This document shows, piece by piece, positions 10,668 through 20,025 of a stretch of DNA of 64,000 bases. Under the pieces are notes generated by a model. It was given only the letters and a program-made list of their open reading frames with translations. It did no database searches and had not been told where the DNA came from. Position 1 is the first letter of the stretch. Each line of letters opens with the position of its first letter. The stretch is from Moraxella macacae 0408225 (GTDB lineage: Bacteria; Pseudomonadota; Gammaproteobacteria; Pseudomonadales; Moraxellaceae): positions 372,001 to 436,000 of the forward strand of contig NZ_ANIN01000001.1 of the NCBI RefSeq assembly GCF_000320365.1, written 5' to 3'. Position numbers and translations under genes: made by a program.

Positions 10668-13325
10668 TTATGTATTTACCGATAACACCGTGATTAAATC
10701 TTGTTTGAGTTTTTCAAGCACGGTATCATCTAGTGCCGTGTCGGTGCGATTGCTAATTAAAAACATATCCTCTGCCCGTTCGCCAAGCGTGGTAATACGC
10801 GCAAAATGCACTTCGATGTCATGTTGTAAAAACACTTGGCCTACGCGTGCCAATAACGCCGGCTGATCCAAAGCCTCCAAAATCATCATATGTTGCTTGG
10901 TTTCAGGATTAAACTCAAAACTTACCTTAGTTGGTACGTTAAAATACTTTAATTCTCTAGGCAATACTTTTTTTATCACACTGGGTGCGTTGGGGTTTTT
11001 AAATGCTTTATTTAAGCAGTTAACCAAATCCTGTTGGCGTAACGTATCGGTCAAAATCGTACCATGCCGATCAAGCAACACATACGAATCCAGCGCAAAA
11101 TCGCGGCTTGCGGTGATAATCCGCGCATCCAACACGTCCAAATTCATTCGGTCAAATACCGACATGGTAACTGCAAACAGATTGGAGACATCTTGCGTAT
11201 AAATAAACACTTGCACCGCGTCCAATGCCAATTCGCGGTGTTCGCGCAAAATAATCAGTGGATTTTGTGCCAGTGCACTGTTTTCATGATGCACGATGGC
11301 TTTAGAATGCCAAACAATATCACTTGGCATTTCTCGTAAAAAATATTCATCGCCCAACTCTTGCCACAGACTTTCAATTTGAGCAATATCACCACTGGAT
11401 AATTGCGTGTCATTTGCCAACAAATTTTTAGCAATTTGTTGATTATTGGCAATCATATCTTGGCGATTCATCGGTGCGTCAATATCGGCACGCAAAATCC
11501 GCCGCGTTTGAGTATAAAGCTGTCGCATAAGGCTCGATCGCCAACTATTCCATAGCTGTGGATTGGTTGCATTCATATCAGCAACGGTTAATACATACAA
11601 ATGATTAAGATAGGTAACATTGCCTACTTTTTCAGCAAAATCTGCAACCACTGCAGGGTCAGAAATGTCTTTTTTTTGTGCCGTTAACGACATTAATAAA
11701 TGTTGTCCAACCAACCAACCAACCAAATCTGCATCGGCTTGACTTAAACCATGCGTCAAACAAAACTCAATGGCATCTTGTTCACCAAGCGCACTGTGAT
11801 CGCCACCACGCCCTTTGGCAATATCATGAAAAATTGCTGCAATAATCAGCAATTCTTTGCGCTTAATCCGCCGATAAATACCACTTACCAAGGGCAGTGA
11901 TTTTTCGTAATTGTCATCGGTAAAACGATGAAGCATACGCACCAACAACAAAATATGAGCATCTACCGTATAACGATGAAACAAATCATATTGCATTAAT
12001 CCAACAATCCACCCAAATTTTGGCAAATAACGCCCAAGCACGCCATAGCGTTTCATCACTCGCAATCGCCAAAACAACAAGTTTTGTTCTTTTAAATTTG
12101 CCATAAATAATTGTTGATGCAAAGGATTTTGGCGAAAATGCTTGTCAATGCCAAGACTTGCTATTGCCAACACTCGCAAGGTGCGCGTACGAATGTGCTT
12201 AATATTCATCTGCCCCATTAACAAAAATAATTCCAAAATTGCCCAAGGTGATTGAGCAAACACTTTATTATGCACCACAGCGATCTGATTGCCTACCAAT
12301 TTAAAACGTTCATTAATCAGTTTGTGCACAGGTTTTTCATCATCAGGCAATGCTGTTTCAATCACCACTTCATAATAATGTTGAGTCAACATTTCGGACA
12401 AATTGGCATTGGACATTGCAAATCGATAATAATCACGCATAAAACGCTCCACGCCTGCATTTTTGCTATCGGTCGTAGTTTGAGTATAGCCCATTTTTTT
12501 TGCTATGCTGCGTTGATAATCAAACAAAAGTCGATTTTCATTACGCATTGTCATACGGTGCAAATGATGACGCACTTGCCACAAAAAATCCTCGGCCAAT
12601 TGAATCTCATCAAATTCCTTTTCGGTAATAAAATTCTGTTGCACCAAATCATACAGACGATTGACACGCACATATTGCTTCCACACCCACCCAATCATAT
12701 GTATGTCTCGCAAGCCACCTGGGGCATTTTTTATATCAGGTTCAAGGTTGTATTCCGTGGCATTGTGCTTATAATATCGCTGTTTGGCTTCATGCATTTT
12801 CGCCCAATAAAAACCAGCCTGCGTCCAATTTTTTGCCAATAATTGCAAGGGCAATTTTGCCAACCGCGCCTGCCCTGCCAAATACCTAGCCTCAAGCAGC
12901 CCTGTCGCCACGGTAATATCCTGGCAAGCCACATCGCATTCTTCAACCGATCGCACCACAATCGCAGGCTCGATGCCAATATCCCACAAATTTGCCAAAA
13001 ACGGTGAAATTTTTTGGTTAAGCACATCATCAATTTCACCATCATTTAACAACAAAATATCCACATCTGAATGTGGATGCAATTCACCGCGTCCATAGCC
13101 ACCTGTTGCAAAAAGCACCATATCTGTTTGATTTAATTCATAAAAATCAAACAATGCTCCTAACAATTCATCTACAATCTGGCTGCGACATTGCACAATT
13201 TGACGAATACCAATTCCATTTGCCAAGGCATTGTCAAAAATCTCTTCACAGTTTTTTAAAAAATTTTGGATAGCTATGCCACTTTGCAAATCGGCTTGTT
13301 TTAATTTTGGCAAATCCGATAACAT
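10668..13325 (-). CDS. glnD: Bifunctional PII uridylyltransferase / uridylyl-removing enzyme
   Basis: This cytosolic glutamine sensor uridylylates PII (GlnB/GlnK) when nitrogen is scarce and deuridylylates it when glutamine is high. The 885 residues equal the family length. Domains in order: nucleotidyltransferase with GGYGRGELHPHSDVD (75-89); a GlnD/GlnE helical region with LEPDIKNAPGGLRDIH; an HD hydrolase with HDIAKGRGGDHS (about 497-508); and two ACT domains (about 700-780 and 808-885). All active-site motifs are intact. It is convergent with the methyltransferase gene and preceded by five copies of a 17-bp repeat in the upstream gap. Confidence 0.97.
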   Translation of the reverse strand: MLSDLPKLKQADLQSGIAIQNFLKNCEEIFDNALANGIGIRQIVQCRSQIVDELLGALFDFYELNQTDMVLFATGGYGRGELHPHSDVDILLLNDGEIDDVLNQKISPFLANLWDIGIEPAIVVRSVEECDVACQDITVATGLLEARYLAGQARLAKLPLQLLAKNWTQAGFYWAKMHEAKQRYYKHNATEYNLEPDIKNAPGGLRDIHMIGWVWKQYVRVNRLYDLVQQNFITEKEFDEIQLAEDFLWQVRHHLHRMTMRNENRLLFDYQRSIAKKMGYTQTTTDSKNAGVERFMRDYYRFAMSNANLSEMLTQHYYEVVIETALPDDEKPVHKLINERFKLVGNQIAVVHNKVFAQSPWAILELFLLMGQMNIKHIRTRTLRVLAIASLGIDKHFRQNPLHQQLFMANLKEQNLLFWRLRVMKRYGVLGRYLPKFGWIVGLMQYDLFHRYTVDAHILLLVRMLHRFTDDNYEKSLPLVSGIYRRIKRKELLIIAAIFHDIAKGRGGDHSALGEQDAIEFCLTHGLSQADADLVGWLVGQHLLMSLTAQKKDISDPAVVADFAEKVGNVTYLNHLYVLTVADMNATNPQLWNSWRSSLMRQLYTQTRRILRADIDAPMNRQDMIANNQQIAKNLLANDTQLSSGDIAQIESLWQELGDEYFLREMPSDIVWHSKAIVHHENSALAQNPLIILREHRELALDAVQVFIYTQDVSNLFAVTMSVFDRMNLDVLDARIITASRDFALDSYVLLDRHGTILTDTLRQQDLVNCLNKAFKNPNAPSVIKKVLPRELKYFNVPTKVSFEFNPETKQHMMILEALDQPALLARVGQVFLQHDIEVHFARITTLGERAEDMFLISNRTDTALDDTVLEKLKQDLITVLSVNT

Positions 13326-13352
13326 TATATTCTCACTTACCTATTCTGACGG

Positions 13353-13436
13353 TTTTTGTTAACTTAGTGTTTTTGTTAACTTAGTGTTTTTGTTAACTTA
13401 GTGTTTTTGTTAACTTAGTGTTTTTGTTAACTAGTG
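13353..13436. repeat. Five 17-bp tandem repeats (TTTTTGTTAACTTAGTG)
   Basis: Four perfect contiguous copies run from 13353 to 13420. A fifth, with one base deleted, ends at 13436 and a decayed sixth follows. Each contains GTTAAC. The array lies 28 bases upstream of the glnD start and 54 bases downstream of the DUF4442 stop. Copies are head to tail with no spacers, so this is not a CRISPR. Copy-number change between strains is likely. Confidence 0.95.
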
Positions 13437-13489
13437 TTTTTTATTAAATTTAGTGTTTTTATTCTTACTTAATTGTTTTGACAAAACCA

Positions 13490-14020
13490 TTAAAACCGCG
13501 GATTGATATCTTTTGATTTACTAAACTTACGCAAACGAATGTAGAGTTTTTTGTCAACTTTGGCAACAATATCACCGTGTTCATCTTTAATAGCAACCAC
13601 ATAATCTCGAAACACAGCGTTACCGTCTTTGGTAAGCTCTTTGATCGTCGCAATCTCTTCACAAGACACCCAAATATCTGCGGTAACTTTGGTGGTTCCG
13701 GGCTTAATAAAATCAATGCTTGCACTTTTATCCCACACAACATACTCATTGCCAAGGGCATTCATCAGCAGTGCCATAAAAAACGGATCAGTCATGGAGT
13801 ACAAACTACCGCCAAACTGTGTGCCAACGATGTTTTGGTTAAATTTGGTTAAGGGCATACTCACGCTAATGCGATGATTGGCAAAATCAATGTTATCCAC
13901 CCTGACCCCCGCCCCAAGGTATGGTGCGTACAGACCAAATAATTTGGCAAGCAAGCGTGGCTTTTGCCAAAGATTCAGTTTTTCACCTGCGATTTTGGTT
14001 AAATTTTTGACAAATGACAT
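13490..14020 (-). CDS. DUF4442-type hotdog-fold protein (possible acyl-CoA thioesterase)
   Basis: About 176 residues from the ATG at 14020, which is preceded by GGAGAAAGTC. A TTG at 14032 would add four residues but overlaps that ribosome site, so it is not chosen. VSMPLTKFNQNIVGTQFGGSLYSMTDPFFMALLM is the central helix region of the hotdog fold as seen in DUF4442/PaaI-like proteins. Members are annotated as YiiD_C-type thioesterases, but the catalytic acid cannot be assigned with confidence. It is monocistronic between glnD and divergent uvrC. The stop is followed by a short GGTTTT duplication. Confidence 0.78.
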   Translation of the reverse strand: MSFVKNLTKIAGEKLNLWQKPRLLAKLFGLYAPYLGAGVRVDNIDFANHRISVSMPLTKFNQNIVGTQFGGSLYSMTDPFFMALLMNALGNEYVVWDKSASIDFIKPGTTKVTADIWVSCEEIATIKELTKDGNAVFRDYVVAIKDEHGDIVAKVDKKLYIRLRKFSKSKDINPRF

Positions 14021-14216
14021 GACTTTCTCCAAACATAATTTTATTTAAACATAATTTTATTTAAAATGACTGATGGTTTATCATAAAGTTTTTTTGCCAA
14101 AAATCAATGTAAATTTGTAGCAACCAAACTTAATCTTTGCCCCATAAAATTTGCAAAAAATTTGAAAATAGCCACCATCATGCTTATATAGCAATTAACT
14201 ATAAATAAAACAGTTC

Positions 14217-16142
14217 ATGCTAACAAACAGCCAATATTCACAAAAAACCCAGCTCCTTATGCCAAAAATAAATCATACCAACAATTTAGCAAAATTAAAC
14301 AATAATCCTAAGATTATTAAATCAGAACGCAAAGAGCGTTTAGCAAATCTTATCAAAAACCTACCAAATCTGCCCGGCGTGTATCAAATGATCGGCAAAA
14401 ATGGTGATATTTTGTACATTGGTAAAGCCAAATCCTTAAAAAACCGAGTGTCTGGCTATTTTGCCAAAACCATTGAACACCCAAAAACGCGTGCCTTGGT
14501 GCAACGCATTGACAACATTCACACACTGATTACCCGATCAGAAACCGAAGCGTTATTGTTGGAACAAAATTTAATAAAGCAACACAAACCTCCCTATAAT
14601 GTACTATTAAGAGATGACAAATCTTATCTGTATGTATTTGTTTCTACAGATAAATTTCCACGTTTGGCATATGGGCGTGGCAAAGGACAGCACCAAAAAG
14701 GACGCTTTTTTGGGCCATTTCCATCTGCTCATTGCGCCAAAGAAACCTTGTTGCTTCTGCAAAAAATGTTTCAAGTGCGTCAATGCAGCAATGCTTTTTT
14801 TAACGCCCGGCGTCGCCCTTGTTTACAATACCAAATCAAACGTTGTAAAGCCCCATGTGTTGGATTGATTTCACAAGCAGATTATTTAGAAGATGTGAAT
14901 AATACCTTACAATTTTTAAAAGGTGAAAACAACCAATTGCAACAAACTTTGATTAAAAAAATGGAGCAATCAGCAGAAAATCTAGACTTTGAACAAGCGG
15001 TTTTTTACCGTGATCAATTGTCTATGCTTTATGATATGCAAGCAAAACAAGCGGTTTACACAGCAAAAGGCGAAGCAGATATCATCGCTATCAGTCAGCA
15101 GATGGGCATCACTTGTGTTCATGTCATGAATGTGCGCAGCGGTAGAATGCTCGGTGGCAATAATTATTTTCCCGATGTAGATAATTTAGAAACATTAAAT
15201 AATAATTTATCCGCATTTGTTGCATCTTTTTATTTTCAAGTAAGTGATGATTTACCCGATGAAATTATCTTAAGTCATGAACTTTGCGATCAACATGCAC
15301 TTACCGAAGCATTGCGTAAAACTTTTGGCAAAAAAGTGGTGCTAAAAACCCACGTACGCGAACAACGTGCCGAATGGTTGTCTTTAGCAAAACTAAACAG
15401 TAGCAATGCGTTGCACAGCAAATTAGGCGACTATTTAGAAATTCAATCGCGTTATTTGGCCTTAAAAAACGCGTTAGCCGATGTTTTAAAAGATCGCCCA
15501 CTTGATCGCATTGAGTGTTTTGACATTTCGCATACCATGGGCGAGGCGACAATTGCCAGTTGCGTGGTGTGCGACAGCAGTGGGCTTAGAAAGCGTGATT
15601 ATCGTCAATACGCCATTCATGGCATTACCGGCGGTGATGATTATGGTGCAATGAAGCAAGCTCTGATGCGTCGTTATCGCAAAATGATGTTGCCTGATGT
15701 GTTGTTGATTGACGGCGGTAAAGGACAACTACACGCAGCCAAACAAGTGCTAGATGAATTGGGTAAAACTCATGAAACCCTGCTGATTGGCGTGGCAAAA
15801 GGCGAAAAACGTAAAGCAGGGCTTGAGGTGTTGCATTTTATTGATCACGAATCCCTAGATTTACCAGCTAACAGCAAAGCCTTGCACTTAATTATGCACA
15901 TTCGCGATGAAGCCCATCGTTTTGCCATTACGCAACATCGCAAAAAACGTGATAAACGTCGTTCAGGTTCGGTATTGGAGGTCATTCCAAATCTTGGTGA
16001 AAAACGCAGACGAGACTTGTTGTCGCATTTTGGCGGTATGCAACAACTCCTTGGGGCATCGCAAGCAGAAATTGAACAAGTTAAAGGCATTGGCAAAATT
16101 ATGGCAAATACCATTTATAAAATACTACACCAATCGTTTTAG
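14217..16142 (+). CDS. uvrC: UvrABC excinuclease subunit C
   Basis: UvrC makes both incisions flanking a bulky lesion in nucleotide excision repair. The 641 residues include an N-terminal extension of about 40 residues over the usual ~610. Domains: GIY-YIG nuclease with [20 protein letters not shown] (about 53-72); a cysteine group [15 protein letters not shown]; a UVR domain with [10 protein letters not shown]; an RNase H-like nuclease around [14 protein letters not shown] and DGGKGQ; and paired helix-hairpin-helix motifs ([22 protein letters not shown]) at the C-terminus. A start at Met15 (14259) is possible; neither site has a strong Shine-Dalgarno. The stop lies inside a short tandem duplication and a terminator follows. 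Confidence 0.96.
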   Translation: MLTNSQYSQKTQLLMPKINHTNNLAKLNNNPKIIKSERKERLANLIKNLPNLPGVYQMIGKNGDILYIGKAKSLKNRVSGYFAKTIEHPKTRALVQRIDNIHTLITRSETEALLLEQNLIKQHKPPYNVLLRDDKSYLYVFVSTDKFPRLAYGRGKGQHQKGRFFGPFPSAHCAKETLLLLQKMFQVRQCSNAFFNARRRPCLQYQIKRCKAPCVGLISQADYLEDVNNTLQFLKGENNQLQQTLIKKMEQSAENLDFEQAVFYRDQLSMLYDMQAKQAVYTAKGEADIIAISQQMGITCVHVMNVRSGRMLGGNNYFPDVDNLETLNNNLSAFVASFYFQVSDDLPDEIILSHELCDQHALTEALRKTFGKKVVLKTHVREQRAEWLSLAKLNSSNALHSKLGDYLEIQSRYLALKNALADVLKDRPLDRIECFDISHTMGEATIASCVVCDSSGLRKRDYRQYAIHGITGGDDYGAMKQALMRRYRKMMLPDVLLIDGGKGQLHAAKQVLDELGKTHETLLIGVAKGEKRKAGLEVLHFIDHESLDLPANSKALHLIMHIRDEAHRFAITQHRKKRDKRRSGSVLEVIPNLGEKRRRDLLSHFGGMQQLLGASQAEIEQVKGIGKIMANTIYKILHQSF

Positions 16143-16158
16143 CAAAAACGATTTTAGC

Positions 16159-16185
16159 AAAAGACGATTTTTATATCGTCTTTTT
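16159..16185 (+). terminator. uvrC terminator
   Basis: AAAAGACGA and TCGTCTTTT form a 9-bp stem around TTTTTATA, and the U-rich 3' arm continues in T5. It lies 17 bases after the uvrC stop and could also serve the convergent CheX-like operon. Confidence 0.8.
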
Positions 16186-16241
16186 CATCACGCTGATTTG
16201 TTGCAGTTTTTGTTACAAATTTATTGCTTTATTGCTACAGT

Positions 16242-16688
16242 TTATTGCAAGCAGATGCCAATAATGGTTTTATATTTATCCCAAGTTACAGGAATGATAT
16301 AAGAACGGCGTTCTTTTGGCAAATAAGTTGACGTTGGCACACCGTCCACAATAACTGGTGGAGAAATAATAAACTCCGAACCAAATTCTTTACGAGCATT
16401 ACCAGATACCGTATTGGCAATTTCACCGACAAGATCTTTTAACAGATGGATTGATTTGTCAGGCTCACCCATCGTGTGTAAAATATTACGCAACATTGGG
16501 GTTTCAGAACTTACATACACCGAACCTTCAAGCGGACCTGTGATGTTAATAATCCCACTAAAGTCATATGCCAAAGGCTTTTCATTGTCATGAATATAAG
16601 GCGTATCCACCAATACTTTATCGCTGTTGATTTGCTTAAAAAAATTGGTTACCGAATCAATAAATACGTATAATTTTTCAGCTTTCAT
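16242..16688 (-). CDS. CheX-like phosphatase-domain protein (copy A)
   Basis: 148 residues of the CheX/FliY fold. CheX dephosphorylates CheY-P in spirochaetes and Thermotoga, using a conserved Glu and Asn on one helix. Here the helix reads GEIANTVSGNAR (about 88-99), which supplies both residues with the spacing of the active-site ExxN. N-terminal helix SVTNFFKQIN and strand SGIINITGPLEGSVYVSSE match the family. It is last in a four-gene operon with a CheA-like kinase and a CheY-like regulator, and is clearly paralogous to the next gene. The partner is inferred to be the adjacent regulator. Confidence 0.82.
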   Translation of the reverse strand: MKAEKLYVFIDSVTNFFKQINSDKVLVDTPYIHDNEKPLAYDFSGIINITGPLEGSVYVSSETPMLRNILHTMGEPDKSIHLLKDLVGEIANTVSGNARKEFGSEFIISPPVIVDGVPTSTYLPKERRSYIIPVTWDKYKTIIGICLQ

Positions 16689-16705
16689 AAGCTATCTCAA
16701 GTTTA

Positions 16706-17161
16706 TTAAGGGTTTTGTAGATAAATCACAATAGCGGCCGTCAAATTTTTCCACTCCAATGGAATTACAAATGAATGCCGATTTTTTGGTAAATTAATGC
16801 TGTCAGGTTGGCCTCGGAATACAAACGGTACAGAAATGTTAAATTCTGGCCCAAACTGTGAACGAGCGTTGCCCGAAATGGTATTGGCAACCTCGCCAAC
16901 CAAATCTATCAAATTATCTTCACTGTTGTCGCTTTCTTGCATAACAAGCAACATTTTTTCCAACAATGGTTTTGGAGCGGTAAAATACACCAAGCCTTTG
17001 TTATTACCTGTAATGCCAATCACACCTGTGTAATCACTAACAATTGGAGTATCATTTTCATTTAGGTAAGGCGTTGCAATCGCGATGTCTTCATCATTTA
17101 ATTGACGAAAATAATTGGCAACACTGTCAATAAAAACTTGGAAATTTTTTTCTACATTCAT
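16706..17161 (-). CDS. CheX-like phosphatase-domain protein (copy B)
   Basis: 151 residues from the ATG at 17161, which has AGAGAG eight bases upstream; an in-frame GTG three codons earlier is less likely. It shares the layout of copy A throughout: SVANYFRQLN, a TPYLNENDTPIVSDYTGVIG block, and the catalytic-helix motif GEVANTISGNAR. Two CheX-like proteins side by side suggest either a heterodimer or separate control of phosphoryl flow. It lies 37 bases downstream of the response regulator and 17 bases upstream of copy A, so co-transcription is almost certain. Confidence 0.82.
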   Translation of the reverse strand: MNVEKNFQVFIDSVANYFRQLNDEDIAIATPYLNENDTPIVSDYTGVIGITGNNKGLVYFTAPKPLLEKMLLVMQESDNSEDNLIDLVGEVANTISGNARSQFGPEFNISVPFVFRGQPDSINLPKNRHSFVIPLEWKNLTAAIVIYLQNP

Positions 17162-17198
17162 TACAATCACTCTCTTATTTAGTCTATTTTATCAAAAA

Positions 17199-17558
17199 TC
17201 AACTGACCAGTTCAGCTAAAGCTTCGGCTAATTCTTCTTCAGAAAACGGTTTACACAAAAAGCCACTTGCTCCCAATTCCAACGCTTGAATGCCCGTTGC
17301 TTTGTCCGATAGGGCGGACACAACCAAAATGCGCACATCAGGATTTTTAGTAACCAGTTTTTCAATACACTCTAAACCGTCCATCTGTGGCATGGTTAAA
17401 TCCATGGTAACCACATCTGGACTGTGAGTGTCAAATTTTTCAATTGCTTCTGCCCCATTGCTTGCTGTCGCGACAAGCGTAAATTGGTCAGAATTATAGA
17501 TACGTTGGATACGATTTCGGATAATATTTGAATCGTCAACAATCATTAAACGGTACAT
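17199..17558 (-). CDS. CheY-like single-domain response regulator
   Basis: 119 residues, just a receiver domain with no output domain. Acid pocket D8/D9 (VDDS), phospho-acceptor D53 (VTMDLTMP), switch Ser81 (VVSALSD) and Lys103 (CKPF) are all present. It has a strong RBS (AAGGAAAACTTT before ATG). It is encoded between the CheA-like kinase and two CheX-like proteins, which makes it the likely phosphorelay target and CheX substrate. Without a DNA-binding domain it should act by protein contact, but the effector is not in the window. Confidence 0.93.
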   Translation of the reverse strand: MYRLMIVDDSNIIRNRIQRIYNSDQFTLVATASNGAEAIEKFDTHSPDVVTMDLTMPQMDGLECIEKLVTKNPDVRILVVSALSDKATGIQALELGASGFLCKPFSEEELAEALAELVS

Positions 17559-17576
17559 AAAGTTTTCCTTAAAAAA

Positions 17577-18272
17577 TTATTCAGCGTTTGGTTTTTTTGG
17601 AATTTTAATTGTAAAGCGAGTATACTGGTTTTCTTTGGTATCAACGCCTAAAGTACCTTGTAACTGCTGTACATTGTCTTTAATGATATCCAAACCAACA
17701 CCACGTCCTGCATCTTCATCTGCCGTATCTTGGGTACTAAAACCTGATTTAAACAACAGACTTGTTAGTTTTTGTCGACTCCAAGTCGCAACATCTTCAG
17801 GCTGAAAGCCCATGTTAATCGCTTTTTGGCGTATCGCCTCATAGTTAATACCTGCACCATCATCTTCAATGGTAAGTTTATACGACTCTGCCAAATCCAA
17901 CAAACTTAGCTGAATATTACCGACAGCCGCTTTGCCCATTTGTACGCGTTTTTCAGGACTTTCAATGCCGTGTACTACCGAGTTACGCACCAATTGGATA
18001 ATAATTTCTTTTAGCGTGCTTTCTATTTGGTGGGGCAATTGAGTTTTATCCAAGCCTGACGCTCTTAGTTGCACTTGCTTTTGTTGGCGAATGGCAATAT
18101 TATCAGCAAATTGTTGGTAAAATTCATTTAATCCTGACACAGGGGCAGGTTCTGGTGTTTTTGGATTGGCCACTGCTTCATCAGCTGTTGGTGTTGCACC
18201 CAGTTTTAAGCTGTTGGCATTTTGATTAATACGACGACCCAATACCTCAATGGTATTTGACAAGTTTAACAA
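17577..18272 (-). CDS. CheA-like kinase, C-terminal fragment: ATPase domain (downstream of a frameshift)
   Basis: This frame carries the HATPase of a CheA-like kinase: N box LVRNSVVHGIESPEKR, G1 DDGAGIN, G2 GRGVGLDI. There is no CheW-like P5 domain after it. The nominal start at 18272 is an in-frame TTG with no ribosome site. The frame is open upstream to about 18360, where the protein continues naturally from the preceding ORF (residues resembling FEEKLKGLQNQGRLSGNDF). I therefore read it as the second half of one ~730-residue protein split by a one-base deletion. If the deletion is real, this part would probably not be translated efficiently. Confidence 0.8.
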   Translation of the reverse strand: MLNLSNTIEVLGRRINQNANSLKLGATPTADEAVANPKTPEPAPVSGLNEFYQQFADNIAIRQQKQVQLRASGLDKTQLPHQIESTLKEIIIQLVRNSVVHGIESPEKRVQMGKAAVGNIQLSLLDLAESYKLTIEDDGAGINYEAIRQKAINMGFQPEDVATWSRQKLTSLLFKSGFSTQDTADEDAGRGVGLDIIKDNVQQLQGTLGVDTKENQYTRFTIKIPKKPNAE

Positions 18273-18289
18273 TTCATCAAGATGAATGG

Positions 18290-19768
18290 TTAACGGTAAA
18301 AAGTCATTGCCCGATAAACGCCCTTGGTTTTGTAGCCCTTTAAGTTTTTCTTCAAATTTTGGGCAATGTTGGTAAAACTGTGCAATTTTAACGCAGAAGC
18401 CTCGCCTTTTAAACTGTGCATGATACGGTACATGCGAGTCAATTTATCCTCAAGTTCTGATTGGCTGCTGCCTGAGACTTTTAAGATATCATTAATTTTG
18501 ACAATATTGGCTTTGGTATTGCCAATAAAGTCGTTAATCAAAGCTGGACTTACATTCAAAATCGTGGTTAACATCTCAATTTGTAAATCGTTTTGGGCAC
18601 GTTCATGCTCAAGGCGTTGTTCTAATCGCACTTGTTGGGTTACATCTTGAACGTTTACCAAGATTTTTTCAATTTCTTTACCAGCATAAACGCGTGAAAA
18701 TTTAAAGTCCAAATAGCGGTTTGACTTTGAGGCACTGTTTTCATCTGCGTGTAACATCACTTTTTTTAGCGGATTTAAGTCATCTACCAATTTTTCTTTT
18801 ACCCGCGGATTGTACAACTGTTTTACAAAACCTTCAGTGGTATCAATGTCTTTATCTGAAATTTTATTTCTAAGCAATTTGGTTAAGTTTTCGCCTGCAA
18901 TGTGTGTGTTTTTACCCATAATATTGCTAAGTTCAGCAGAATATTGGTTACCGATGCTCATGTCTTTATTTAACAAAAACAAGCCCATATTCACGTTTTG
19001 CATAATTTCGGCGGTTTCTTTTTGTGCCAATAAAGCATCTTCGTCCGATTTACGCAAACGACGAATAAAAAACGCAATAAAGAAGAAGAAATAAATCCCT
19101 GCGGCAACAACTGCAATCGAACGAATGGCGTTAATTTGTTCGGTTTGCTGTTCACTGGTGTGAAAGGCTTCGGTTGTTAGATCTTGTAAGGCGGCATTAA
19201 TTGCAAGGGTTGAAATTTTTGCCTGCTCACCTGCAATTTGAAGAGGGGTTGCTGAATCTTCACCAATATCTTTGGCAACAGACAAATAATTTTTAATTTT
19301 TGGTTCTAATTCGTCCCAGTTTTGACGGGTTTCAGTCAATGATTCAATCAGTTTTGGATCGTTAATCACAGGCAAATTACCTGTCTCAAGCCCATCATCA
19401 TTAACCAGTGCTTGACCTCCAGTTTCTAACGCAGTCAAAGTATTGTTAATAACGACTACTTTTTTGTCCAAACGCTCCAATACGGTTTTAACGTGAGGTG
19501 AGTTAATGTCTTCACCATAACTTACCTGCATGTCAAACAAATCTTTAATTACCTGCTGTACATTATTGGCAAGATTATTCGTAGTGGCAATCAGTGCCGT
19601 ATTTTTCTGCAACTGTACAGAACCATAAACCGTATAAATCAATATCCCAGACAATAATGTAACAAATACAGCCAGTGAAATGACCAAATCACGATAACGA
19701 CCTTTCACAGCCGAATCTGTATTTGGTCTCGTAGATTGAGCCGATTTTTTTAAAACACCTGACGCCAT
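18290..19768 (-). CDS. Membrane CheA-like sensor kinase, N-terminal fragment: sensor and Hpt domains (frameshifted)
   Basis: 492 residues as it stands. Order: cytoplasmic start; TM1 about 27-49; a periplasmic helical sensor about 50-213; TM2 about 216-236; a PAS-like segment from about 250; and an Hpt-type helix with MHSLKGEASALKL, phospho-acceptor His451. Such Hpt-first, HATPase-later architecture without a DHp domain is CheA-like, but the transmembrane sensor is fused directly and no CheW domain exists. The last ~23 residues are out of frame after a short AAAA run (plus-strand TTTT 18357-18360). Adding one A would rejoin it to the ATPase half. RBS AAAGGAAACACATT precedes the ATG. Confidence 0.85.
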   Translation of the reverse strand: MASGVLKKSAQSTRPNTDSAVKGRYRDLVISLAVFVTLLSGILIYTVYGSVQLQKNTALIATTNNLANNVQQVIKDLFDMQVSYGEDINSPHVKTVLERLDKKVVVINNTLTALETGGQALVNDDGLETGNLPVINDPKLIESLTETRQNWDELEPKIKNYLSVAKDIGEDSATPLQIAGEQAKISTLAINAALQDLTTEAFHTSEQQTEQINAIRSIAVVAAGIYFFFFIAFFIRRLRKSDEDALLAQKETAEIMQNVNMGLFLLNKDMSIGNQYSAELSNIMGKNTHIAGENLTKLLRNKISDKDIDTTEGFVKQLYNPRVKEKLVDDLNPLKKVMLHADENSASKSNRYLDFKFSRVYAGKEIEKILVNVQDVTQQVRLEQRLEHERAQNDLQIEMLTTILNVSPALINDFIGNTKANIVKINDILKVSGSSQSELEDKLTRMYRIMHSLKGEASALKLHSFTNIAQNLKKNLKGYKTKGVYRAMTFYR

Positions 19769-20025
19769 AATGTGTTTCCTTTAAGACGATACCAAGAATA
19801 AATTAACGAAATCCGTATAATAAACCATAATAATAACAATAAATTATTTATATAACAATAAATTATGTAAAAACTTAGAATCGTTAATTTTTTTCATATA
19901 AACATCTGTATTTTAACACAAAAAGAATGCAAAGATACATAATGTTAACAATAAAAAAGAATAAAATAATTATTTTTTAACAAAAACAGTTCAAGATCTT
20001 TAAAGAAGTGGCATTTGACAAAAAA

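Noticed and set aside
12252..12842. 196-codon frame antisense to glnD
   Set aside because: His/Ile-rich shadow; glnD is intact and conserved through the region.
13353..13436. CRISPR-like array
   Set aside because: 17-bp units are contiguous with no spacers and no cas genes are near.
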